Below, piece by piece: positions 10,388 through 22,630 of a stretch of DNA of 64,000 bases. Every line of letters starts with the position of its first letter. Within the stretch, counting starts at the first letter, position 1. Below the pieces are notes generated by a model. It searched no databases. It saw only the letters and a list, made by a program, of their open reading frames with translations, and was not told the DNA's origin. The DNA is from Amphibalanus amphitrite (taxonomy: Eukaryota; Arthropoda; Thecostraca; Balanomorpha; Balanidae). The translations under genes were made by a program, and so were the position numbers. The stretch covers positions 617,001 through 681,000 of the forward strand of contig NW_024881710.1 of the NCBI RefSeq assembly GCF_019059575.1, written 5' to 3'.

Positions 10388-12944
10388 TCAGTAGCGACCG
10401 CTGAATATCACATCCACCACCATGTCCCTGTCCAGGTCCAGGTACCACAGCTGCTCGCCGAGACGGTGCAGCGCGGCGCGGCCCGCCGCTGCCGCCGGCG
10501 GTCGCCGCAGCAGTTCCGGACTGGCCTCCAGTCGGTCCAGCGCCGCCAGCAGGTCGCACCCGGCCGTCACCGGCGGCCAGCCGGGCCGGCAGCCCAGCGT
10601 CACGTGCGCGCGCCGGCCGCACTCGGTCCGTGCCGGCCGCTTCGAGCCGGAGACTGCCAGCGAGGGCTGGGCGGCGCCCACCTGCCAGCCGGCGGGTGGC
10701 GGTCGGGGCCGCTCGGGCCGCGCCGGCGGCGGCGGGCCCGCCTCCCGGTCCGACTGGTGCCACAGCGCCAGCTGCTCGGCGTCCAGCGTCACCCGGCCGC
10801 AGACAGTGCGCGGTGTGATCAGCACGGCTGTCAGCCGCGCCGTGGAGAGGGCGCCCAGCGCGCGCCGCACCTCGGCCCGCTCGCCGTACTGGCGGCCGGC
10901 GGCGGCGCGCGCCCGGCCGCCGCAGAAGAAGGCCGTGCAGTGGAGCAGCTCGGCAGGCGGCTGGTACAGCGAGCCCAGGTCTGGCGGTCACACAGAGGGA
11001 CGGTTACCGGCGCGGAACACGCTACACCGTTTCACATCAGCGCCCATGACAGCGCACACCCCACATCACAACTAAGATTGGCCAATGGCCATGCTAGAGC
11101 AGGCTGCCCATGACACGCAACTGACCACGCATCGCAGTACGACTTTCCGTCACCCAGCAGGCTACGGGAGGCTCACCCGAGATATTGTCACTGCCTGTCA
11201 TCAGCGTCAACTCCTCTCTGAACTGGTCGCTGGCACGGTGCATCGTCTGCAGGAGGCTCCACACTCGGTCCAGCAGATCGCGACAATCGGCGGCGTTCAG
11301 AAACCAGCCATAATACTTTGGTACCGGCTCCTGTATAGACTTCAGCTTCTTCCTGAAACCATGAGAAAACAGGGGTGGTAAGGTCTCGTTTGATAATAAC
11401 GGTCGAAACCGTGAATGGCATTCTATTCAGAACAGCTCGTCTATGGCTTTCTAGCATGCACAAAAAGCATAATCTTCAGTGCGTGTAAACGCTTCTGTAA
11501 TTTAGGATGTCGAAATATTAATAGCAATCCTCATCAGCTAAATCTAGCATCAGTCAGTCCTACATTTTCCATGACATGCTTTGCACATACCGATGTGTAA
11601 TATGTTGGTACGAACTAGCGCACTGTTAAATATGCTTCACCAACACACACTTACACGCTTATTTACATGTGACCGTCTGCGCCCGAGTAATTTACCTACG
11701 CGGCCTGTCGGCGTACGCCCCCGCCCGTCGCCTCCGGCTGCTGAGCGGTACCTGATCTCCTGTTCGGTGACGCCGTGGCAGTTGGTGATGGCCAGTCGGT
11801 GCGGGTCGCGGCGCCAGGCCGTCGCCGGCTCCTGCACCAGCACCAGGTAGTGGTGACGCGCCGCCAGCTTGGCGTACTCGGACCACTCCCAGTAGCGCAG
11901 GTTGGTGTTGTCCACGACGATGTGACTGCGCTGCTCCAGACAGGCGTGTTCGGCGCGCTGCTTACATGACTCGTGCGCCGCCGACAGCTGCTCACGATCG
12001 AACTGGTAGCTGGTGACAGACAAACAAACCCCGAACACGGTGTGTCAACTGACAGCTTATCAGGCCTGGAGACACCAAGACGCATTTACAAAAAAACAGA
12101 CTTTGAAGATCGTGCCTTTACCTGTATTAGCATAGAACGTTCACCAAAACCAGGACCAATATCATTACCAAAGAAACAAAAGAGAAAGAAACATCGGTAA
12201 CTAACGAGCACATAAACCACGCAAAGCAGCTCACAAACAGCTTACCAATAATGCAACATGAAATAATAACAGCTCTGTTCCTGCACCTTTCATAGGTAGT
12301 AAAGTAAGAAGTACTTTACCAGTTTCCTGCCTAGTACCTACTCACCTGGCATCCTTCATGAAGAAGTGATCAGCCGAGCACAGGACGGTGCCCGGGTAGG
12401 TGGTCGCTATCTTGTCGGCCAGATAGGATTTGCCGCAGCCGGGCAGACCGCGCAGTACGAACAACACCTTGGAGGTGCGCAGATAGTCCACCGTCTCCGG
12501 GTCGTCCAGGAACGAGTACTGACAGCGGATCAGTGTGCCCAGCTCGGCCGGCAGCCGCCGCTTGGGCTCCGTCTGTTCGACGGCCGGCGGCGGCGGCCGC
12601 TTGACCGGCAGCACCTGGCCGGCCGGCTCGGCGGGCTGCACCAGGAGCACACCATTGGGCTGGTGTTCGAGGAGCACAGCCTCGCTGTGGTGCTCCTGCC
12701 GCGTGCCGTTTTCGACCTTCTCTCGGATCACCATCTCCTCGTCATCGTGCAGCGCCACGCGGTGCAAGCCACGAGCGGGCGCGTGCAGCCGGCCGCCGCA
12801 CTCGTCCTGACCGGGGGCGTCGGCCGCTGAGGGGCCATCCGTCGCACCCCGCCAGTCGGGAGCTAGACGCGCCAACACCTGACCCATGACCTGCTCCAAG
12901 CACCGCGACACCAGGTACAGAGCGACCGTGAGCGAGCCTAGCAT
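10388..12944 (-). CDS. CNP-like: 2',3'-cyclic-nucleotide 3'-phosphodiesterase (CNPase)-like protein
   Basis: Minus-strand exons 12944-12346, 12009-11752, 11352-11177 and 10980-10388 join in phase (2, 2, 1) to 541 residues; vertebrate CNP has about 420. Residues 166-173 (GLPGCGKS) are the P-loop of the kinase-like domain. The following IVVDNTNLRYWE and LVLVQEPATAWR match CNP's LDDTNHERE and VVLVEPKTAWR. KYYGWFL matches LYFGWFL. The 2H phosphoesterase domain keeps both catalytic motifs, HCT at 358-360 and HVT at 470-472. CNP hydrolyses 2',3'-cyclic nucleotides to 2'-nucleotides. The protein ends IFSGRY, so the C-terminal CaaX prenylation box of vertebrate CNP is missing. The N-terminal 150 residues are not alignable. 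They start with a moderately hydrophobic segment (LGSLTVALYLV), so a further upstream exon or a different start is possible. Confidence 0.88.
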
Positions 12945-15900
12945 TCGGCCGCAGACGACGCCCGACAGCGTCCACCAGACTGTGCGGCAGTAGACAGATC
13001 CGCGTGGCCCAGACTCTCAGATTGAGGGGCACTCTGCAGTCTGCCAATGATTAGTCCCAAGGGCCAAGCTGGAAACAGAAAAAACAATCAGCATTTATAA
13101 AAACCTATCAACAAGGAAAAACAAGGAATTACAAATGGTTCTGCCAAAATATTCATTTTTATAGCAAGCCAAAAACATCGGTAGGTAACTATGAAAGAAG
13201 ACAGCAAATTTACCAAAATATTTAAGACAACTGAAAGCCTTCCCCAAATGGGGCAGCTGGTGGTGTGGCACCACCAAGGGCACACTGAGGCTCAAGGCTT
13301 TCAGTGCTGAGGGGCAGGCATGGCCCACACAAGATTCCCTTACTACTCAGGTTGGTTCACTAGGGAAATAAAGGCGCCGTGGTGACGTCATCAGAGGAAA
13401 TCCTTCACGTTCAAATGAAGGGGTCATTTGAATTGCTGACTTTGCTCGATATAGTCCTATTTTTTAGTTTCAGCCCCATTTATCATAATGAGGCGAACTC
13501 ATTGTTACATTGGTACAACTTTTGATGACACATAATCCTTGTTTTTTTTCTCCAGCTTGCTCGAAACATGATAAAATTTGCATGCATGCCTATGGGTGAA
13601 GGAAGATTCTACCGCCGTGGTGATGTCACGGTAAAGGGATTCTGGAGCTCGTGAACGGGGGCTGGGCCCACGTGCCCTTCCCCCTTTGGCTACTAGCGTC
13701 CCACCACACTTCTTAAAAATTGACATTACATGATTACCAGAAATAAAGAATCAATAGTTATCAATGGGGGTCAGTGCCCAGTGGTCACACATATTTGGAA
13801 TTGTTGTTCATCAATGGCCAAATTAGTGATGTGTTCTTAGTTCTTAAGAGGTACCTACCTATAAAAAAGGCTGTCATCTCTCAACTGAAAGGCCCCTCGT
13901 CGCTTGAGGAGCCCTTCCTTGGTAACCTATGAAACCCCTGCTACCCTAAGGGGTCTGGGGTCCCTGTTACCTTAGGGGAACCTACTGACTGCAGACTGCT
14001 CGCTCACCCTGGTTCCAAGGTCCAGTTACGTTATTTTCAAAAATAAATTTGAAAATATTTTTTTCATTTAGCTCTAATGCAATCATCAAAATGACTTAAT
14101 TGAGATAACTTTTTAATGACTGAAAAAAGCTTCTTCATTCAGATTCCATGAAAGGGAGGAATATCATCAACACACCGAAACGTCAAATACTTGCAAAAAA
14201 ACCCAATTTTTATTAATTTTACGTACCGTAACGGCCAGCAGACCTCACGTAATGCACGATATAATGGTATATAAAAACACTGGTGTTTGCAAGTGTTTGC
14301 AATGCCATCTATAGGTATTTGTCCCATAAATTATGTTGAAATTACACTATTACGCAGCAAAATTTAGACGGAAAGTTGTAGGTGATATGTTCCCTCTTAG
14401 TAGCCTTTAGATGTTAGATAAGTAGTTTTTAGGTAGCTAGGTTGTAAGGTCATATATTTAAGCTCATGATGTAGAATTAAGTCAGGTTATATTAGTTTTT
14501 GGTCCTAAAGAGGCATGAATTCAAGAGTTATATCTTTGCATAAAAGTTCACTGCGTTTTTGGTACTACAATTATGCCGCACTACATACGTTTCTGGCGCA
14601 AACATTGAAGCCGCGTGGGTTGTTGGGGTTGGTTGGGTTTGTGGTGTTGTGGTGTTGTGGTGTCAGTATAGAACAGAATTCGCCATTATATCGAAAATAA
14701 TAATCGATTTAAGCATTTTTATATCAATTTCCATGTAATTTGAAAGGGAGAAGTATATTCAGACCTTAGAAAATATTTATTTTGATTGTTAAAAAGTCAT
14801 GTATTGTCACCTTGCCTGTTACCAGTGTAGGTTAAATGGGCTCTATCACAATCATGGTATAGGTAGGTAGGTAGTAGGTACGGGTACCTCATATTTTTTA
14901 ATAAATAGGAACAAATATTTTGTGTGCATGCAAAACAACAGCTCCAAAATCAAGTGAGACATGTATTGGTTGGCCTCGTAAGCTGGAGAGCCTTTGTCCA
15001 TGTAAAAGCTGCTTTGAGGAAATCGCAAAGTAAGCATGTCATTATGGGTATTGTGAGTTATGTATTCATTATTTTTTGTCTGGTGTAGGATACTTAAATT
15101 GTTTCTAGTTTAAGTTTCAGTGTTACAATACATAAATATATGCTACAAGGTTACAACCTTGTCTTATAATACAAGGTTCTTACCCATTGCTTCTGTTTTT
15201 TATTGACATTTTTAAATTGTTAAAGGAAAAGGGCCACGTTTAACATGGGGATTGAAACTGAGATAGCCATCTTGTAGCCCGTGTCCGAAAACCTGCCTGA
15301 CTAGGTACGGCTCTCCAGTAAAAGTCTTGTTGGTTTTGCTTTTTCGGACATATCTGGTCCTATATAATGTTCAAATGCATAAGTCTCAACCCGAATTATG
15401 TGTATGCACATTTACCACGAGACTGTGAAATTGCATCGTTGTATGCCAAATACTTTCCGAGATATTCACCAAAAACCTCATTTTCTGCCGTTTGGGGTAT
15501 TCTGGCCGCAATCTTCCTGGGATCGCCTATGACATTAGTAGAGCCATCTAACGACAGGAACGCGGAAGCACAGAATCATGAATGAATCGAGCGCGTAGTA
15601 AACGGTGTATGAAAGGGAGACTCGGCAGAGGCTATCCGGGTGGCCGGCGCGCGGCGCGCCCTTAGGCACCGGCCGACCCTTCGGACCGCGTGGGGTCAGA
15701 GGTCGCGCTCGGGAAGTCTCGGCTCTGGGTTTTAGCGCTGTGCAGTCAGGAAGGGAGGATAGGATAGTGCTAGCCCGACTGACTAGTATCTCGGCTGATT
15801 CGTGTGGGGTGGAAGGGAGCACAGAACGGGATGGTGGCTAGTGGTGGATGATGGGATGGTGGTTAGGTTAGTGCATACTGCGTGGAACGTAGCTGAACAT

Positions 15901-16328
15901 GCATTGTTTTTTTTTCATGGCAAGCAACATGCAGCAAAATGGGCAGGATTATGCCAGAACTCATACAAAAAGGAAATAATATTTCGGCCAAGGGAGTGGA
16001 TGAGTGCCGTGACAAAGCATGGCGATGCTGCCAAAACCGGGAAGCTTTTTTGTCCCCATTTTTTTTTTACCCCTAACATGCAGCGCTTGATCCGAACTTA
16101 GAGGTCCCCGACTGACCTTAGACCTTAAAACCACACCCGTCCGGTGCGCCACCTTTTCTTCAGGGGCGCTCTTCTTGGTTGTATCTGTTCTTACCAATAA
16201 CTAAAGCAAATCGAATGTATAGTAAAAAAGGCATACCTCAAACAGTTTTATTCACACCCGCTCAAGTGCATACTCGTTTTGACCTATACCTTCTCGCATC
16301 ATAATATATCACTTCAGTGCTTACCTAA
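12945..16328. other. Upstream flank of the CNPase-like gene, no gene seen
   Basis: The sequence is AT-rich with low-complexity patches and no coding region that resembles a known family. GGTAGGTAGGTAGTAGGTA-type repeats occur at 14865-14880. A GC-rich patch at 15600-15830 has no conserved frame. The left part probably contains the promoter and any non-coding first exon of the CNPase-like gene. Confidence 0.4.
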
Positions 16329-17481
16329 CCCTCAACGGAATTTTGGGTTTTCTGCATATACCCCGGCCGAGGGGGGGGGGGCGATTACGACCCCTCTCCG
16401 TCTTTTTGCCCCTAATTGAGCTAGCGCCTTGCGGATAAAACTGAGCGCGTGCGTCGCATGAGATGCAGCAACTGGTACCCGAGTTGAATGTCTCAGGTCA
16501 ACCGATAAACTCTGAGGTTAGTATAAGTGTTTCAAATCGCGGGATCGGTTTTTGGTAAACAACCACCATAAGTGGTTACAGAGCCAAGATAATGGCACCA
16601 TCGGGTTTTGCATGCTCAAGCGCGTCGAATAGTAGGTATACGCTTTGTTTTTGTTGAGGTCAATTTAAGGTGTTCACATCAGGTCATGGTCAGGGCAGAG
16701 CCGCTCAGGCCACGAAGCTGGCCCAAGGAGGTCATATCGCTTCTTAGATTCGGTAGGTCCTCACAAGTCCACTGGTGGCTTCCCGACTCGCTAGCTCAAT
16801 TTGATCGGGACTTTTTGGTGAAAACTCCTGTGACCTTAATGACGTCATAAATGAAGTCGCCTAACTTTAAGAATGGAAAAGTGAATGCTGGCCGCTGGGG
16901 CTTGCAAAGATTGTATAAAATTGCGAATTATTGCGCTTGAGACAGCTTTAGATGGCTCCCGGCGCCATAATAACAGCTTTCATATTTCCCAATTGATTAA
17001 TAATCGTGAGGTTGCGTGACCGACCTGACTTCAGGTGACTCTTGCGAAAAATGCGAGATAGCTACATACAAGCTGTGAGGCCTCTGGGAGATAGTACTAG
17101 ATCATATAAGCTTCATTCCCCGTTGAAAAGTCCCCTGGCACGAAGGGTGCTGCGACGTAGCGACATTTTGGGACCTTACATAGGTTCACTTTTGACGTCA
17201 TTGGTCAACGGCCTGACCTTAACCTTCGCACTTGTAGGAGGGTGTCGAACAGACCTCCTACCCTCAGTTTTTGTGCAAATAACTCGCGCAAAAAGCGACT
17301 GATTGCGACGAAACTTCCAGTACCCTCGAGTTAATCAATATTGCGCCTACCCTATAATTTGTATGACCCTGGCTCAAAAGACCTTTGACTTGTGACCTGT
17401 TTTCCGAGACCATGTTTGGCCGGAATCGCGTTTTGGCGTATTTCGAGAAGAGCGCGTTTTATTGTCTTTTTGTGGCTTTAA

Positions 17482-18554
17482 CCCTATTCCTGGCGGGCTC
17501 CGCCGGGACAAGAAACGCGGGGGGGGCGATTCGGCCCCCCCTGAGATCTCGGAAACTAATGGACGGATTTTGATCCGGTAAGCGGCATTGGATTGCTCTC
17601 AACGTGAAATACATTTTAGACATTTTTAATATCAAAAACGAAAAAACAAACCCCTGAGACCCCCAAAAAGCCAAAATTTTCCGATTTGGCAGTTTTCAAA
17701 GAATGAGGTCTAGCTCAGTATCTAGGAAAGTCAGAGCAAAATGGAAAAAAGCAGCTGATAGCTGAGGAAATTTCCTTTCGAATAGCTGCCAACAGGTTTC
17801 AGCTATTTTTGATATTTTAGGCGCTAGGAGTCAAAAATCTAAAAGCGTATTTTTTAGTAACATCACTTTTGCGTCAATAACTTCTACACCGTTAGTGATA
17901 GCCTGAAACGGTAAACGTCGTTGCAGTTCTCTAATAAATGTGAAACAAATGGTTTGTATTTTGACCTACTAAGGTCACTCTCAATTTTGAGCTCAGGTCA
18001 CGGTTGACCTGACCTGAGCAAGTATAGGCGAGTAACATATCATTCGATACGTCATGACTAGGGAAACATGTTGTTATATAAAGAAGTGTTTTATCATATT
18101 TGTTTTACTTTTTATCATTATATGAAGACGATATGAATGTTTCATGCATATAATTTCTGATTTTACCCCAAACATGTTAGTTTGAATCGTTTCCTCATTG
18201 ACCGTAATGGTAAGCATTGGTCACCTCAGGTCATGACCTGTCAAGGATATAACAAAAACTGAAACATATGTTGCACATATCGGTAAGCTTATTTGAACCT
18301 GGAAGTTTGAACATATTTGCTCGAAAACTCTTGCTGTGGTGAGGGGACAAACTTTTTTCATGACCTAAAATTAGGTTGACCTGGTGACCTGACCTGAGGT
18401 CAGATCAACTCAAAATTTCAGAAATGTTGCGTAAAAGTCTTTTAGGAAAAGTCAGAAATTTTGAGCTTCCTAGCTCAAAGCGTTTGGGAGAAATAACCAA
18501 AAAACCTCAGGGGGGCGGCTCCTGAGGCCCCCCCCCCCCCCGCCAGGAATAGGG
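17482..18554. mobile_element. TTAA-type element, third nesting level
   Basis: Ends CCCTATTCCTGGCGGG and CCCGCCAGGAATAGGG are a near-perfect inverted repeat, flanked by TTAA and TTAT. A G-run/C-run pair lies inside both ends, and the phrase GAGATCTCGGAAACTAATGG follows the left hairpin. AGGTCA/TGACCT half-sites are frequent at 17960-18010 and 18215-18420. No coding region is seen. Confidence 0.8.
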
Positions 18555-18816
18555 TTATGCGATCAAACACGTGAAAGGATGTTGATCCCATGGATTCTAG
18601 TGGGTATCAAGGTCACGTGAAGGTCAGTCAGGTCACTGACCTTTGATGACCTTTGTTCACTCTTTCGAGCTCTATGTGTCCAGGGTAGATTTTGGAGTTG
18701 ATTTCGCATTTAGAAACCGTTTGAACATTTAAGAAGTAGTTTTGGTTCCCTCGTGACATGTGGCCTGAACTGACCTGACCCGACCTGGCCTAAATGCACG
18801 AAAACATCATCTGTGA

Positions 18817-19211
18817 TAGAGGTGGCAAAAGATGAAAATTTTGGGAACCAGACTCGAACCAGACCCGGCTGGACATTTCTGGAACCAGTCGGACCCGGTC
18901 TTAGTGGGAATCGGCACCAGTTGGACCCGTTCCCCAAAAAGTCAATTAATACAAACTACTTGTAGGTGTCATTTGTTGCATCATATAAAACAGCCTATTT
19001 CCCACTGGGAATACTCATGAGCTACTGTGTGCAAAGAAACATTCACTTCATTCACTTCGTATTTTGCACTAATGTGTAGTGTGCAAGATGTATAGTTTAT
19101 GGTAGGACCCGGTTGGACCCATCAGAAAATTTCCAGGAACCGGTCTGGACCCATATGGGTCCAGACTGGTTCTTTGGACCGGGTCCTCGGGTCCACATTT
19201 TGCCACCTCTA
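18817..19211. mobile_element. hAT-like MITE (395 bp) with 8 bp duplication
   Basis: The ends TAGAGGTGGCAAAA and TTTTGCCACCTCTA are perfect inverted repeats, flanked by the direct repeat ATCTGTGA (18809-18816, 19212-19219). The interior repeats GGACCCGGT/ACCGGGTCC words (GGAACCAG, TGGACCCATA). It is non-autonomous and was inserted into the 17223 element. The copy at 49807 is also interrupted close to this site. Confidence 0.88.
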
Positions 19212-19652
19212 ATCTGTGATCAAAACTAACTTGAAATTCGTGATCAGCACCCCGCAAAACCTTATAACAGCTTCACTTTACGAAGCTCTAACAGGTCCCG
19301 ATTCCCCGACTTTTGAGTTATATTGACCTGTCAACCAATGACCTAGGACCTTAAAATTGGGTATCATCGGCCTCCTCTCGTCACGGGCAACACGCTCTTT
19401 TTCCGCGAAGCTCTAGCTCGATCAGGGGCTGAACGGCAAAGGGGTCCAACGGACCCTCCCCCCCCCCTTTACGATAGACGCTGGCAAAACACCAATATGG
19501 GCGAGGGTGAAAATATACCTGCTGTCATAAAAATTCAGCTTGAATCAAAGGTCAGGCTTGCCAAATTTCAGCTCTCGCAGCTATCAACAAAAATAAACAT
19601 GTGTAGGCGGCACCCGCCTCCCCCTCTCCTCTCGGCCACTGCCAGCGAGGTT

Positions 19653-21110
19653 TTAAGCGTATCATACGCGTTACAAAGCATCATATCAAGATGACACACC
19701 CCAGCAGCCATATGCACTGAACAAAAACTTATTACCCACGCTAGTCTATCAGCACCATAGCACATGGTCGAGACTGTCCTCAGCCACGGACACGCACTCC
19801 ACCAACCCTCTGAGCCCGTTGACTGCGGGTGACCTTGACATGTCAAGCCTGATTGGCGGCCGGCCGCTGTCGTGCGGTCGTTACACGCGGAGGGGAGGGA
19901 GACACAAAGCTCTACGTTATAGCTGACCTCTGACCTTTCCCTGCGCCCTGGTCACTGACCCTGCTCCATGTCGCTGGGCGGTGGCATGGCGGTGGAAACC
20001 GGTTCTAGCCTCTACACATGCCACCGTTCTAACCCTCCCCTCCCCACTCTACTACGCGGCGTGGAGTACGCTCGTGCGTAACTGGGCGGAGCAAGGGGTC
20101 ACGCGATACAGGGGCGGAACTGGTTGCCCTCCCGCTCGCCGAGCGACCAACGACTAATACCCTGGAGAACCGTACCTCCTTACGGCCGATTTCGGCCTCC
20201 ATTCGTAGTTATCGGTAATTTTAAAAGAAAATACGCCAGGAATGCGTCCTTATCCCAGGAATGCGTTCTTATCCGACAATACAGCCACCCGCGGCGAGGC
20301 TTTGGTTTTTTACCAATCAGCTCTAACCAGCTCAGCTTTAACCAATCAGCTTATCTGACACAATCCGACGAGTCTGTCTTCTGAACGCTGATTGGCTTGA
20401 GTGTGACGTCATCGCTATGCCATCATACAGTAGGTGCCGTAGAGAGTATCAACATAGTACCAATATGTTAAATAGTTTTAAATACTTTTTCGCGAATTGT
20501 GCACTTCTGGCACCAGTTTTAAAAAGAAAATGAAAATAATAATGTCAAAATGAAAAACAACGATATCTTCATATTTCACGAAGGTGGCCCTTTTCCTTTA
20601 AGTGTGAGGAGGTCGTTTAGGAGAGGTGGCCGTGGGGCATGCACAGTGGCGTATCCAGGATCTTGAAAAGGGGAGGCCAAACCTACTCAAGGAGCCCCAC
20701 CCTTACCTTAGGGGCCCCAGTAGTGGCGTACTTAACCCACACCCAGGTGTGGTTCTTTGCCACTTTCACCCATGTGAGGGAGCCTTTTTAGGCACACTCA
20801 GCAATCTAAAAAAGAAAAGAAAAATATGAAAAAGAAAAGCCATTGATTTCGATAGCTCTGTATGTATAGTGCACAATTTAGAAGAGTCAGACATTTTGTT
20901 TTTCTCACCGACAATGACAATATTACATTGTTTTTGTATTGTCATTACCTGTGAAAAAAACGGTGCATAATTTATTTCAGCAGTAGGCATAGTTATAGTT
21001 TGTTTTTTGCTTTGGTCGTTGCCGTGGCCACAAAAAAATGATCAAAAGCAAAATTTTTGTCATTTTTTACAATTGTAACATTTTTTAAAGGGCAGATGTC
21101 AATCTCTTAG
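19653..21110. other. Intergenic stretch before RRP36
   Basis: No coding region is recognised. At 20649 a hAT-type end CAGTGGCGTATCCAGGATC is seen, but I did not find its partner, so it may be a truncated copy. CCAAT boxes and a TGACGTCA site occur at 20313-20411 and are listed separately. Confidence 0.45.
20313..20411. promoter_or_regulatory. CCAAT-box and CRE cluster upstream of RRP36
   Basis: ACCAATCAGC occurs twice (about 20312 and 20341), ATTGG (reverse CCAAT) at 20391, and a perfect TGACGTCA at 20404-20411. CCAAT plus CRE is a common promoter pairing, but the cluster lies about 0.7 kb before the proposed first RRP36 exon. Its target gene is uncertain. Confidence 0.3.
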
Positions 21111-21404
21111 TGTCTTGCGCTGGTTGAGGGCTGATACCCTTAACTTTAGATTTATCACTCGCTCGTTTGTCGCCCCAAAAGTCGTTTTGCAGGTAATCCT
21201 AATGCTGAAAAAATGGCGCGATCTGCCGCTGTTTATGCGGGCTATTCGTGGGGGGAAAAACAAGAGGGGGCCCATCCGACCGCTACAAATGCATGAGTCA
21301 AAAACTGACTGTTTTAGGACACCGATGCTAATTGTGCTAATTGTACCTGTGTTTGTAATTCAGCATACCGGTATAACTGTTTTTCTCTTTATACAGGCAG
21401 AACA

Positions 21405-22157
21405 ATGGCTGTAAACCTGAATCATGAAGAGGAAATTGGTGAAAATTCAGCAAACAGTGAGGAGGATACGAGAACAGAAATCCGCAAAGAGCTCGCTAAT
21501 ATGTCTTTCGAGGAGATTCAGAAGTTGAAAGAGAAGCTGGGTGCTAAGGTTTTTAATGAGGCTTACCACGGAAGACCCTTACGAGCTCGAACTGGGAGCA
21601 AGGCCCTGCTGAAATCGGGTCGTGTGCACGGTCAGCCGTATGGCAAGAGAGGCAAACACGCCCCGCGGGAAGAATCGTCCAAGATGCGCGTTCCATCTGT
21701 AAGAGATGTGATCGCTGTGCCAAAGGTAGTCCGGAGGGATCCTCGATTTGATGGTGTGTCTGGAACTTACGACGAAAGAGCGTGGAAGAAAAATTACAAA
21801 TTTGTCGGCGACATCAAGACCTCAGAGAAAACGCAGTTGAAAGAACAACTTCGAAAGGAAAGTGACCCAAGCGAGAAGAAAAAGCTCAAAGTACTTCTGC
21901 AAAGGTTACAAAATCAAGAGAAGGCAGAGAAGGAAAAAGAAAAGAAAGAAGCTGAGGCGAAGATGGAACGCGAGGAAAATATCGCTCGTTTGAAGCAGGG
22001 CAAGAAACCCATCTATAAAGCAAAATCGGTCAAGAAAAAGGAGGAACTTGCCGAAAAGTTCATCGAGTTGAAGGAAAGTGGAAGGCTAGATAAGTACTTG
22101 CAAAAGAAGAGGAAGAAGATGGCTGGCAAGTCGAAAAAGCAGTTGATGTCATCGTGA
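21405..22157 (+). CDS. RRP36: Ribosomal RNA processing protein 36 homologue
   Basis: This single 250-residue open frame is close to the vertebrate RRP36 length of about 259. RRP36 is a nucleolar protein needed for early pre-rRNA cleavages and 40S subunit assembly. Conserved blocks are visible in order: MRVPSVRDVIAVPK (about 90-103), the signature RRDPRFDGVSGTYDE (about 105-119), YKFVGDIKTSEKTQLKEQL, KLKVLLQRLQNQEKAEKE, KKPIYKAKSVKKKEELAEKF and the basic tail DKYLQKKRKKMAGKSKKQL. The middle is a long charged coiled coil. The ATG follows a splice acceptor (TTTATACAG, AG at 21395-21396), and CAG|GTAATC sits at 21190-21196. A short 5' UTR exon ending at 21192, with a 204 bp intron, is therefore likely. 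Codon use is less GC-rich than in the FKRP-like and CNPase-like genes. Confidence 0.93.
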   Translation: MAVNLNHEEEIGENSANSEEDTRTEIRKELANMSFEEIQKLKEKLGAKVFNEAYHGRPLRARTGSKALLKSGRVHGQPYGKRGKHAPREESSKMRVPSVRDVIAVPKVVRRDPRFDGVSGTYDERAWKKNYKFVGDIKTSEKTQLKEQLRKESDPSEKKKLKVLLQRLQNQEKAEKEKEKKEAEAKMEREENIARLKQGKKPIYKAKSVKKKEELAEKFIELKESGRLDKYLQKKRKKMAGKSKKQLMSS

Positions 22158-22624
22158 GTAACGACGCCTGTCAAATGATGTGTTTTGTAGCGCTCGGTTG
22201 CCCTTGTAATTGATTGCTCCCCCGGTCTCCAGCGAACGTATCGTCTGCCATTTCCACTGCTGCCTCTGTTTGTGTTTGATACTGCAGAACGATGCTTCCG
22301 AGCATTTCTGAACACTTTTGTTGTCATTTAAGGTTACTTCCGGCTCTTTTAACCAGTCACCGAATTTAACTAGTTTTCACTTCTAATGTAATGTCGCAAA
22401 TGTATATACGTTGGATGATTCGCCTTCGCTGGTGGTGGATGATTGGATCAATGGTTCTCATAATTGATCTGCATGCTCTGCAGCCACCTGCGGCTCAGGC
22501 TGCCGGCCTCACGTGGTACCTATACATTATAGTTGTTATGGTGCATTTCGCTACCGTTTATGAGAATCGAAGCGGTAGCCGGTAGGTGGTACTGTTAGTC
22601 TGTTTGCTTCTACCGTAAAAGGTA

Positions 22625-22630
22625 AATAAA
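22625..22630 (+). promoter_or_regulatory. Polyadenylation signal AATAAA of RRP36
   Basis: AATAAA about 470 bases past the RRP36 stop is the first plus-strand canonical signal and gives a plausible 3' UTR. Confidence 0.55.

Larger units (their letters stand above)
17223..19507. mobile_element. TTAA-type element nested in the one at 16329
   Basis: It starts CCTTCGCACTTGTAGGAGG after TTAA (17219-17222) and ends GCGAGGG before TGAA. Both ends and the interior resemble the element at 49807-58377, for example AATAACTCGCGCAAAAAGCG, then CAGTACCCTCGAGT, and CTAGGACCTTAAAATTGGGT near the right end. It contains two further insertions (17482-18554 and 18817-19211), so three levels of nesting are visible. 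Confidence 0.7.
16329..19652. mobile_element. TTAA-type element split by a nested element
   Basis: The left part (16329-17218) matches the left part of the element at 32742, starting CCCTCAACGG, then GGTTTTCTGCATA and GGCCGAGGGGG. The right part (19508-19652) matches that element's right end, with AGCTTGAATCAAAGGTCAGG, then GGCGGCACCCGCC and GCCAGCGAGG before TTTTAA. Between them lies a complete second element (17223-19507). The target site is degenerate (CTAA/TTAA). Confidence 0.7.

Noticed and set aside
10269..11113. Alternative long frames on both strands over the CNPase-like last exon
   Set aside because: High GC content opens several frames. Only the 10980-10388 frame carries the two HxT motifs and continues the upstream exons in phase.
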